Made by a program: the position numbers and the translations under genes. A stretch of 64,000 bases of DNA, taken from positions 1,922,001 to 1,986,000 of the forward strand of contig NZ_CP058316.1 in assembly GCF_013389665.1 (NCBI RefSeq), written 5' to 3'. Shown piece by piece: positions 38,121 to 45,875 of this stretch; position 1 is the first letter of the stretch; every line of letters begins with the position of its first letter. The notes under the pieces were generated by a model, which worked only from the letters and a program-made list of their open reading frames with translations, was not told where the DNA came from and made no database searches. The stretch is from Microbacterium oleivorans. Its GTDB lineage: Bacteria; Actinomycetota; Actinomycetes; Actinomycetales; Microbacteriaceae.

Positions 38121-38159
38121 TGAGAACGTTTACAGCATCCGATGATGGAAACGTTTACA
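38121..38159. promoter_or_regulatory. Paired LacI-type operators
   Basis: TGAGAACGTTTACA (38121-38134) and TGGAAACGTTTACA (38146-38159) resemble the LacI/CcpA-family palindrome TGTAAACGTTTACA, with two and one mismatches. Their centres are 25 bp apart. The second overlaps an in-frame upstream ATG of the regulator gene. They are the likely binding sites of the adjacent LacI-type protein. Confidence 0.7.
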
Positions 38160-38177
38160 ATCGCTCGAAGGAGAGCC

Positions 38178-39227
38178 ATGGTCCGCGTCACGATCACGCA
38201 GGTCGCCGCCCGCGCCGGCGTCTCCGTCGCCAGCGCCTCGCGAGCACTCAACGGTCTGATCGCGAGTCCCGAGACCGCCGCGAAGGTGCGCGCCGCTGCG
38301 CGCGAGCTGGGGTACGTCGCCGACGCGACGGCCCAGTCGCTCAAGCGCGGACGCACCCTGCAGCTCGGCTACGCCGTCGCCGACATCGGCAACCCGGTCT
38401 ACGTCGAGATGATGGCCGCGATCGAGCAGGTGGTGTCGGCATCCGGCTACCGGCTGCTGCTGTCGTCGACCGGAACCGGGTCGTCGTCGGTCGACGTCGT
38501 CCGCGACCTCGGCCGCGGCTACGTCGACGGGCTGATCCTCTCGCCCCTCCGCGTGACCGACGAGCTGCTGACCGCCCTGGCCGCGGCCCCCATCCCGTTC
38601 GTCGTGCTGGGCCGACTGCCCGCCTCGGCCGCGTTCGACACCGTGCGCGCCGACTCGCCCACGGCCATGCGGCTCGTCGTCGATCACCTCGTCGGCGAGG
38701 GGCGCCGCGACATCGTCTTCGTCAACGGCCCCGCCGACACGACGCCGGGTGCCATGCGACGCGACGGCTTCATCGCCGCCGCGCGCGCGTACGACGAGCT
38801 GCGCACCCGCCATGTCGACGCAGCCGACTTCACCATCGCCGCCGGATACGACGCGGCGCTTCCGCTCCTCGACCGGCCCGACCGGCCGGAGGCGGTGGTC
38901 GCTGCGAACGACCTCATCGGAGTCGGCGTGCTCCGCGCCGCCGAGGATCTCGGCCTGCGCGTCCCGAGCGACCTCGCCGTGACCGGACTGGACAACACCG
39001 AGCTCGCCGAGGTCGTGCGCCCCGGCCTCACCAGCGTCGACCTCGGTGCCAAGGAACGCGGGCGCGCCGCCGCCGAGATGCTGCTCGCGCGCATCGCCGA
39101 CTCCGCGCGGCCGCCGCAGTCGGTGACGGTGCCGCCCGCACTGGTCGTGCGCGGCTCCTCGTCGGCGTCGGCCCCGTCCGCGCTCCGCCGTCTCGACCCC
39201 CTCGACGAAGAGAGAGCCCACGGATGA
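38178..39227 (+). CDS. LacI-family transcriptional regulator
   Basis: A 349-residue repressor-type regulator. The N-terminal helix-turn-helix is VTITQVAARAGVSVASASRAL, followed by a hinge and a periplasmic-binding-protein-like effector domain (PEAVVAANDLIGVG, LAVTGLDNTELAEVVRPGLTSV). ATG 38178 has GGAGAG five bases upstream; an earlier ATG at 38142 lies in the operator. Its stop overlaps the first permease gene (ATGA), so it is the first gene of the operon it presumably controls. The effector is likely the imported ligand or its breakdown product. Confidence 0.93.
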   Translation: MVRVTITQVAARAGVSVASASRALNGLIASPETAAKVRAAARELGYVADATAQSLKRGRTLQLGYAVADIGNPVYVEMMAAIEQVVSASGYRLLLSSTGTGSSSVDVVRDLGRGYVDGLILSPLRVTDELLTALAAAPIPFVVLGRLPASAAFDTVRADSPTAMRLVVDHLVGEGRRDIVFVNGPADTTPGAMRRDGFIAAARAYDELRTRHVDAADFTIAAGYDAALPLLDRPDRPEAVVAANDLIGVGVLRAAEDLGLRVPSDLAVTGLDNTELAEVVRPGLTSVDLGAKERGRAAAEMLLARIADSARPPQSVTVPPALVVRGSSSASAPSALRRLDPLDEERAHG

Positions 39228-40168
39228 CCACGCTCGAAAGGACGAAGGCGTCCTCGCGCCCACCCCGTGTCCGGACGATCGGACCGCGGGCCCGCGCTCA
39301 GCGCACCGAGGCGATCGCGCTCGTCGCGCCGGCGCTTCTGCCGATCATCATCTTCTCCGTCATCCCGTTGGTGAGCGGAGTGCTCCTGGGATTCACGGAT
39401 GCCACGCTCGCGCGGAACGCCGAAGTCGGTTTCGTCGGCCTCGACAACTTCGTCGAGCTCGCGGGCGACCGTCGGTTCTGGCAGTCGTTCGGCATCGGCG
39501 TCGTCTGGGCCGGATCGGTCGCGCTGCTCACGCTCGTGAGTGCGATGGGACTCGCCCTGCTGCTCAACAGCAACCTGCGGCTCAAGGGCCTCACGCGGGT
39601 GCTGGCCCTCATCCCGTGGGCGATGCCGCCGGTGGTCATCGCGATCGTGTGGCGCATGATCTACAACCCGAACTCGGGCCCGCTGAACGGCGTGCTCGGC
39701 TGGCTCGGCATCCCGGGCGTCAACTGGCTCGGCGACTTCTCCACCGCACTGCCCGCCGTGATCGTCGTCGGCGTCTGGGCCGGCATCCCGCAGACCACCG
39801 TGCTGCTGCTCGCCGGCATGCAGTCCATCGCACCCGAGCAGCACGAGGCCGCAGCCGTCGACGGGGCGGGCGCGGGTCGCCGCTTCTGGCACGTGACGCT
39901 GCCCGCCCTGCGGCCGGTGATCATCGCCGTGACGGCGCTCGACTTCATCTGGCAGTTCAACTCGTTCGGTCTCATCTACGTGCTGACCGAGGGCGGCCCG
40001 GGCGGCCGCACGATGATCCCGCCGCTGTTCACCTACCTCGAGGCGTTCCGCAACCGCGAGATCGGATACGCCTCGGCGATGGGCAACGTGCTGGTCGTGG
40101 CGATCCTGGTGATCCTCTCGCTCTACCTGATCAACCAGTTCCGCCAGAACAAGGGGGCACGGTCGTGA
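39224..40168 (+). CDS. ABC sugar-type transporter permease (MalF-like)
   Basis: A 314-residue inner-membrane permease. Six hydrophobic helices follow a short basic tail (IGPRARAQRTEA). The EAA loop EAAAVDGAGAGRRFWHVTLP contacts the ATPase. It is of the CUT1 (carbohydrate uptake) type. Both junctions are 4-base overlaps (ATGA before, GTGA after). No ATPase is encoded in this operon, so a shared MsiK-like ATPase encoded elsewhere is expected. Confidence 0.94.
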   Translation: MTTLERTKASSRPPRVRTIGPRARAQRTEAIALVAPALLPIIIFSVIPLVSGVLLGFTDATLARNAEVGFVGLDNFVELAGDRRFWQSFGIGVVWAGSVALLTLVSAMGLALLLNSNLRLKGLTRVLALIPWAMPPVVIAIVWRMIYNPNSGPLNGVLGWLGIPGVNWLGDFSTALPAVIVVGVWAGIPQTTVLLLAGMQSIAPEQHEAAAVDGAGAGRRFWHVTLPALRPVIIAVTALDFIWQFNSFGLIYVLTEGGPGGRTMIPPLFTYLEAFRNREIGYASAMGNVLVVAILVILSLYLINQFRQNKGARS

Positions 40169-41004
40169 CCGCGAAGCGCCCCCTGTACGCGACCGTCCTG
40201 ATGTACCTCGCCCTCGCGAGCTACCTGATCTTCCTCGGGTTCCCGCTGTTGTGGCTGCTGTCGGCGTCGTTCAAGTCGACGCGGGAGCTCAACTCGCTCG
40301 CGGTGAACCTCATCCCGCAGCAGTGGGACTTCGGCAACTACATCGCGGCGCTCGAGCGGCAGAACCTCATCACCGCGGCGGGCAACTCGATGCTCGTGTC
40401 GATCGTGACGATGATCGTCGCGGTGCTGCTGTCGATGCCGATGGCGTACGCCCTCGCGCGCTTGAAGGGCAGGCTGCGTGCGGCGGGCACGGTCTGGATC
40501 CTCGTGAGCCAGGTGTTCCCGACGATCCTCATCATCATCCCGCTGTTCCTGGTGCTGCGGAGCCTGCAGCTGAACGACACCCTCTTCGGCCTCATCCTCG
40601 TGTACGTCACGTTCACGATGCCCTTCACGCTCTGGATGCTGCAGGGCTACGTCGCGGCCATCCCGCCCGAGCTCGAAGAGGCCGCCGAGATGGACGGGGC
40701 GGGGCGGTTCACGATCCTGCGGACCGTCATCCTGCCGCTGCTCGTGCCCGGCCTCGTCGCGACGGCGATGTTCACGTTCGTCTCGGCGTGGAACGAGTTC
40801 TTCCTCGCTCTCGTGCTCATCCAGAGCCCCGAGCTCTACACCCTGCCCATCGCGCTGCGCTCGTTCCTCGGCGCCGAGGGGCAGACGCAGCTGGGGCCGT
40901 TGGCCGCCGGCGCGATCCTGGCGACGATCCCCTCGCTCATCATCTTCGGGATCCTGCAGAAGAAGCTCACCGGCGGCATGCTCGCCGGTGCCGTCAAGGG
41001 CTGA
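40165..41004 (+). CDS. ABC sugar-type transporter permease (MalG-like)
   Basis: A 279-residue second permease of the CUT1 importer. It has six helices, an SxSFK-type periplasmic start (LLSASFKSTREL), and the EAA loop EEAAEMDGAGRFTILRTVILP near residue 175. The GTG start overlaps the previous stop. It ends in GILQKKLTGGMLAGAVKG, a typical MalG-like C-terminus. Confidence 0.94.
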   Translation: MTAKRPLYATVLMYLALASYLIFLGFPLLWLLSASFKSTRELNSLAVNLIPQQWDFGNYIAALERQNLITAAGNSMLVSIVTMIVAVLLSMPMAYALARLKGRLRAAGTVWILVSQVFPTILIIIPLFLVLRSLQLNDTLFGLILVYVTFTMPFTLWMLQGYVAAIPPELEEAAEMDGAGRFTILRTVILPLLVPGLVATAMFTFVSAWNEFFLALVLIQSPELYTLPIALRSFLGAEGQTQLGPLAAGAILATIPSLIIFGILQKKLTGGMLAGAVKG

Positions 41005-41048
41005 CCTCCCCGCGACGACGAAACCATGAGAACCAGAAAGGCCAGACC

Positions 41049-42338
41049 ATGAGAAGAATCCGCGGCATCGGCGCCGTCGCATTCGTGGGCATCGCAGCCA
41101 TCGCGCTCGCGGGTTGCCAGCAGGGCAGCGCGAACAGCGGTGGGACGGACGGCGACGTCGTCACCCTCCAGTTCCAGTCGCTGTCGGACCAGCCGGCGAC
41201 GCAGGCGGCGATCAGCGAGATCGTCGACGCGTGGAACGCCGAGCACGACGACGTCCAGGTGAAGATCATCCAGGCCGGATGGGACGGGACGTACGACAAG
41301 CTGATCACCCAGTTCTCGGGTGGCACCGCGCCCGACATCATCCACTTCGAGGCGAGCTCGATCGTGTCGTTCGCGGCCGACGGCTACCTCGCCGACCTGA
41401 CCGATCTCATCGACCCCGACCTGAAGTCCGACATCTCGGACGGCATCTGGGAGTCGGTGACGCACGACGGTCAGATCGTCGCCTACCCCTCCACCCTGCA
41501 GTCGTACATGGCGTTCGCGAACGCCGACCTGCTGGCCGAGGCCGGCGTCGAGGTGCCCACCGGCGACACGATGACGTGGGAGCAGCTGCAGCAGATCGCG
41601 AAGGCGACGACCACGGCCGATCACTACGGCCTCGGCTGGGGGCTCGGGTCGCCGACGGCCACCATCATGAGCCTCTCGCTCGGCTTCGACGGCGGCTACT
41701 TCGACGGCGAGGGCGATGACGTCACGGTCGAGGTCGGCGACGACGAGCTCGCGGTTCCGGAGCGCATCCACGAGATGGCCTACACCGACCGGTCGATCGA
41801 CCCGACCTCGCTCACGCAGTCGGGTTCCGACGTGCTGCCGTCGTTCTACGGCGGCAAGGTCGCTCTGACCGTTCAGGGATCCTTCCAGGCGGCCAACATC
41901 GCCGCCGACGCCCCGGAGGGACTCAACTGGGTCGCGCTGCCGCCGCTGGAAGGGTCGGCCGGTGCCGTCCAGGCGGCGAACCCGCAGACCTACTCGGTGA
42001 ACATCGATTCGGAGCACGTGGACGAGTCGGCGGAGTTCCTGAACTTCTTCATGGACGGCGAGAACCTCGCGAAGATCGCGTACGCCGACGCGCTCATCCC
42101 CTCATCGGGAGCCGCGCGGACCCAGGTCGCCGAGCTCGCCGGCGACGACGCCGCCTGGCAGCAGGTGCTCGCATCGGGCGAGGGACTCGAGGGCCCGCCG
42201 TTCCTCAAGGTGTCGAAGTACACCGAGTGGAAGGACACCATCGCGACGCCCGCCTTCCAGCAGTACCTGGCCGACCAGATCGACCGCGACGAGCTCGCGG
42301 CCCAGCTGACCGACGGCTGGGCAGACGTCGCCGGCTGA
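41049..42338 (+). CDS. ABC transporter substrate-binding lipoprotein
   Basis: A 429-residue extracellular binding protein. The signal peptide ends in lipobox LAGC (Cys23), so it is lipid-anchored. The mature part has the family-1 extracellular solute-binding signature (DVVTLQFQSLSD, FSGGTAPDIIHFE, FYGGKVALTVQGSFQ). These proteins bind sugars or sugar-like compounds. Its ATG has GAAAGG upstream, 44 bases after the MalG-like gene. A strong GC hairpin lies ten bases beyond its stop. Confidence 0.94.
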   Translation: MRRIRGIGAVAFVGIAAIALAGCQQGSANSGGTDGDVVTLQFQSLSDQPATQAAISEIVDAWNAEHDDVQVKIIQAGWDGTYDKLITQFSGGTAPDIIHFEASSIVSFAADGYLADLTDLIDPDLKSDISDGIWESVTHDGQIVAYPSTLQSYMAFANADLLAEAGVEVPTGDTMTWEQLQQIAKATTTADHYGLGWGLGSPTATIMSLSLGFDGGYFDGEGDDVTVEVGDDELAVPERIHEMAYTDRSIDPTSLTQSGSDVLPSFYGGKVALTVQGSFQAANIAADAPEGLNWVALPPLEGSAGAVQAANPQTYSVNIDSEHVDESAEFLNFFMDGENLAKIAYADALIPSSGAARTQVAELAGDDAAWQQVLASGEGLEGPPFLKVSKYTEWKDTIATPAFQQYLADQIDRDELAAQLTDGWADVAG

Positions 42339-42347
42339 CGGACTCGC

Positions 42348-42376
42348 GGGGGCGGGTCGACCGACGGCCCGCCCCC
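42348..42376 (+). repeat. GC-rich hairpin after the binding-protein gene
   Basis: GGGGGCGGG (42348-42356) pairs with CCCGCCCCC (42368-42376) over an 11-base loop, without a T-tract. It may stabilise the upstream mRNA or cause partial termination, raising binding-protein expression relative to the enzymes downstream. Confidence 0.6.
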
Positions 42377-42406
42377 ATCACACGCTCGAACGAAGAGAGG
42401 GACGTA

Positions 42407-43576
42407 ATGGACGTGTTGCACGATCGGGTGGCAGCAGTACTGGCGGGAGCCGCCGTGGGCGATGCGCTCGGCGGTGCGACCGAGGGATGGACCCCCGAGC
42501 AGATCGAGGAGCGGCACGGTGGACGTGTCGAGGGGATCGTCGGTCCCTTCCTGCCCGACTGGCGCACGGCTCGCCCGATCGCGCCGTACCACAAGGGCGA
42601 CGGGCACGTCACGGACGACACCCTCATGACCCACGCGCTCATCGAGGTCTACGCCAAGCAGCGTCGGCACCTCGACGCCTACGACGTCGCGAGCGACCTC
42701 GTGCCCCTCATGATGGGGGAGCGCCGGTGGATCCCCGAGCTCGAGGACGAGGCGCTCATCCTGCAGCGCGTCTTCCTCGCCGAGAAGTGGCTTGTGACGA
42801 AGCTGCATTACGGCCACGCCGACCCCCGCGAAGCCGGCGTCGGAAACGTCGTCAACTGCGGCGCCACGATGTACATGGCACCCGTCGGACTCGTCCACAT
42901 CGGCGACCCGCGCGGTGCCTACGCCGAGGCGATCGACATCACCGGCGCCCACCAGTGGTCGTACGGTCGCGAGGCCGCGGGCGTGTTCGCCGCCGCGATC
43001 GCGGCATCCGCCGTCCCCGGCGCCACGGTCGACGACGTCCGCCGCGCGGTGCTGGACGTCGCGCACGACGGCACCGCCGCCGCCATCCGCGCCGTGTTCG
43101 ACGCCGTCGACGCCTTCCGCGCCTCCGGCGGGTCGGACGAGCCGCGCGAGCTCGGTCGTGTCGTCCGCGCGGCGGTCAGACCGTTCGACACCGTGGGCGA
43201 TGCGTACCGGTCACCGGCGATGGACGCCCGGCTGCCGTCGCGCACCAAGGCCATCGAGGAGCTTCCCGTCGCGCTCGGCTTCGTCGTCGCTCACGACGGC
43301 GACCTGCGTGCCGCGGTGCTGGACGCCGTGAACTACGGCCGTGACTCCGACTCGATCGCGACGATGGCCGGCGCCATCTGCGGCGGCCTGCACGGCGGTG
43401 CAGCGGTGCCCGAGCAGTGGCTGAGCGAGGTCGTGACCGCGAGCCGCCTCGACTTCGACGGTGTCGTCACGACGATGGTCGAGGTGGTGCGCGACGTCGC
43501 GCGCGCCGACGCCGAGCGTGCCGCTGCCCGGGCCGAGGCGCTGTCGGTCCTGCTGTCGGCGGAGGCCGTGGCGTGA
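42407..43576 (+). CDS. ADP-ribosylglycohydrolase-family protein (copy 1)
   Basis: A 389-residue DraG/ARH-fold hydrolase, an all-helical Mg2+ enzyme that cleaves N- or O-glycosidic ribosyl bonds. AGAAVGDALGGATEG opens the fold; the metal motifs are TDDT (residues 69-72) and DSDS (313-316, in GRDSDSIATMAGAI). Its GGNxxxMR-like region is replaced by NVVNCGATMYMAP. It overlaps the next gene by 4 bases. Context within a sugar-importer operon argues for a small-molecule glycoside or nucleoside substrate rather than ADP-ribosylated protein. Confidence 0.9.
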   Translation: MDVLHDRVAAVLAGAAVGDALGGATEGWTPEQIEERHGGRVEGIVGPFLPDWRTARPIAPYHKGDGHVTDDTLMTHALIEVYAKQRRHLDAYDVASDLVPLMMGERRWIPELEDEALILQRVFLAEKWLVTKLHYGHADPREAGVGNVVNCGATMYMAPVGLVHIGDPRGAYAEAIDITGAHQWSYGREAAGVFAAAIAASAVPGATVDDVRRAVLDVAHDGTAAAIRAVFDAVDAFRASGGSDEPRELGRVVRAAVRPFDTVGDAYRSPAMDARLPSRTKAIEELPVALGFVVAHDGDLRAAVLDAVNYGRDSDSIATMAGAICGGLHGGAAVPEQWLSEVVTASRLDFDGVVTTMVEVVRDVARADAERAAARAEALSVLLSAEAVA

Positions 43577-44946
43577 GGCTGACCTGGGCCCAACCCGAAG
43601 ACCTCGTGCCGGCCGAGTTCGCCGCGCTGCGCGAGCAGGGCGTGCCCGATCACGAGTTGTCGGCGATCGAACGGCGCTGGGCGGATGCCGGCGGTGCGAC
43701 CGTGCTGGCACCCTCGGGAGCGAGCGCCACGCCGGCGTCGGCCGAGGTGCGAGCGGAGGCGCGCCGCGTGCTCGACGAGCTGCAGACGCTGCAGCGGCCG
43801 AGCGCGGACGAGCCCGACGACTGGGCGACGATCGTCGCGCTGCTGCCCGCTCCGGCGAAGCCGGACGGGGCCGGGGGCGGTGCCTCGTTCGACCGCGTGC
43901 ACGGCGCATGGCTCGGACGGTCGGCCGGATGCCTGCTCGGCAAGCCCGTCGAGAAGATCCCCCGAGCGGGCATCGAGCAGATCGCCCGCGCCACCGGAAA
44001 CTGGCCGATCCGCGGCTACTTCACCGCTCAGGGTCTGCCGACGGAGGTCGCGAAGCGCTGGCCGTGGAACCGACGCTCGGCACCGACCTCGCTCGTCGAG
44101 AACATCGACGGGATGCCCGAGGACGACGACCTCAACTTCCCGATCCTCGCGCTCGACCTGCTCGAGCAGCACGGCGGCGCGCTCACCACGGACCACGTCG
44201 CCGAGGCCTGGCTCGCCGCCCTGCCCGCGGGTCGCGTCTTCACGGCCGAGCGCGCCGCGTACCGCAACATCCTCGACGCGCGTCCGGTGCCCGAGACCGC
44301 GACCCACCGCAATCCGTTCCGCGAGTGGATCGGCGCCCTCATCCGTGCCGACGTGCACGGGTGGGCCCACCCCGGCGACGTGCGGGCCGCGGCGCATTCG
44401 GCGTGGATCGACGCGCGGCTCAGCCACACCCGCAACGGACTGTACGGCGCCATGTGGGCCGCCGCCCTGTGCGCGGCATCGCTGGTCGCCGACTCGATGG
44501 ACGACGTGCTGGATGCGGCAGACGCGATCGTGCCGCCCGCGTCGCGGCTGGCCCGCGCCGTACGGTTCGGGCGCGAGACCGGCCGGGCGCTCGCATCGGG
44601 TGAGCTCACGACCGCGGACTCCCTCGACGCTCTGCACGCCGAGTATGAGTGCATGCACTGGGTGCACACGCTGAACAATGCCGCGCTCACCGCATGCGCC
44701 CTGCAGGCACACGGTCGCGACTTCGGCTCGGCCGTCGCGCTCGCCGTCGCCGGGGGATGGGACACCGACTCGGTCGGCGCGACCGTGGGCTCGGTCGTCG
44801 GCGGGCTCGTCGGCTCGGACGACATAGATCCGGCGTGGACCGCACCACTCCATGATCGCATCGCGACCTCCATGCCCGGCGGACCGCACCGGTCGATCCG
44901 CGAGCTCGCCGAGCGGACGGCCTCCCTCGCGGAGGAGACCTCGTGA
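43573..44946 (+). CDS. ADP-ribosylglycohydrolase-family protein (copy 2, with N-terminal extension)
   Basis: A 457-residue protein. The first 105 residues are a separate, mostly helical extension (RLTWAQPEDLVPAEFAALRE). The ARH fold begins at FDRVHGAWLGRSAGCLLGKP. Metal motifs are EDDDLN (183-188) in place of TDDT, and DTDS (397-400, in GWDTDSVGATVGS). The GTG start overlaps the previous stop. It is not a close duplicate of copy 1, so the two probably act on different bonds or anomers. The function is inferred from fold and context. Confidence 0.88.
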   Translation: MRLTWAQPEDLVPAEFAALREQGVPDHELSAIERRWADAGGATVLAPSGASATPASAEVRAEARRVLDELQTLQRPSADEPDDWATIVALLPAPAKPDGAGGGASFDRVHGAWLGRSAGCLLGKPVEKIPRAGIEQIARATGNWPIRGYFTAQGLPTEVAKRWPWNRRSAPTSLVENIDGMPEDDDLNFPILALDLLEQHGGALTTDHVAEAWLAALPAGRVFTAERAAYRNILDARPVPETATHRNPFREWIGALIRADVHGWAHPGDVRAAAHSAWIDARLSHTRNGLYGAMWAAALCAASLVADSMDDVLDAADAIVPPASRLARAVRFGRETGRALASGELTTADSLDALHAEYECMHWVHTLNNAALTACALQAHGRDFGSAVALAVAGGWDTDSVGATVGSVVGGLVGSDDIDPAWTAPLHDRIATSMPGGPHRSIRELAERTASLAEETS

Positions 44947-45875
44947 GCGTCGTCGTCGTCGGCAGCATCAATCAGGACATCGTCGCGCGGGTCGCCCGCA
45001 TCCCGGCTCCGGGCGAGACGCTGCTCGCCGAGTCGCTCGTGCGCAGCGGCGGGGGCAAGGGCGCCAATCAGGCCGTCGGCGCCCGACGGGCGGGTGGGGC
45101 AGACGTCGCGTTCGTCGGTGCCGTGGGAACGGACGCTGCGGGCGAAACGCTGCGGTCGGCTCTCGTCACCGACGGCATCGACGTCTCGGGCCTGCTGCGG
45201 GTCGACGGGGTGACCGGGACCGCCCTCATCTCGGTCGACGCGCACGGAGAGAACGCGATCGTCGTCGCCGCCGGTGCCAATGCGGCCCGTGACACGCTGA
45301 CCGACACGCAGCGTGCGGCCGTGGCGTCGGCAACGGTCGTCCTCACGCAGCTCGAGATCCCGGTGGCTCTCGTGCGGGATGCCGCGGCGGCGCGAGCCGA
45401 CGGAGCGTGGCACGTGCTCAACGCCGCGCCGTCCGCGCCTTTCGCCTCCGCCCGTGCGGAGCTGCTCGCGGCCACCGATGTGCTGGTCGTGAACGAGCAC
45501 GAGGCCCGCGAGGCGGCGGGCGCCGATGATCTCGACGAGGCCGTCGGCGCACTCGCGGCGGCCGTCGGCGTACTCGTGGTCACCCTCGGCGCTCGGGGCT
45601 GCCTGGTCGTCTGTGGCACCGATCGTGCCGAGGTGCCGGCCTACGCCGTGACGCCGGTCGACACGACGGGCGCCGGCGACACCTTCTGCGGCGTGCTGGC
45701 CGCGGCGCTCGCCGCCTCGGGCCGCCGCCCCGACACCGTCGACCTCGACCTGCTCGTGGATGCCGCGCGCGCCGGCGCCGCCGCTTCTGCTCTCGCCGTC
45801 ACCCGCCCGGGCGCCCAGGACGCCGTTCCCACGAGCGACGAGGTCGTCGCCTTTCAGAAGGAGAACCAGCCGTGA
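44943..45875 (+). CDS. rbsK: Ribokinase (PfkB family)
   Basis: A 310-residue sugar kinase. It has the N-terminal GSINQDIVARVARIPAPGET, the sugar-binding GGGKGANQAVGA, and the C-terminal catalytic motif DTTGAGDTFCGVLAAAL with the catalytic Asp. NQD/GGKGANQAV is the ribokinase rather than fructokinase pattern. It would phosphorylate ribose released by the upstream hydrolases. It is coupled at both ends by GTGA overlaps. Confidence 0.92.
   Translation: MSVVVVGSINQDIVARVARIPAPGETLLAESLVRSGGGKGANQAVGARRAGGADVAFVGAVGTDAAGETLRSALVTDGIDVSGLLRVDGVTGTALISVDAHGENAIVVAAGANAARDTLTDTQRAAVASATVVLTQLEIPVALVRDAAAARADGAWHVLNAAPSAPFASARAELLAATDVLVVNEHEAREAAGADDLDEAVGALAAAVGVLVVTLGARGCLVVCGTDRAEVPAYAVTPVDTTGAGDTFCGVLAAALAASGRRPDTVDLDLLVDAARAGAAASALAVTRPGAQDAVPTSDEVVAFQKENQP

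Noticed and set aside
42407..44946. Toxin-antitoxin or phage-defence system based on ADP-ribosylation
   Set aside because: There is no ADP-ribosyltransferase, and the genes sit inside a transporter-kinase operon, which fits catabolism better.
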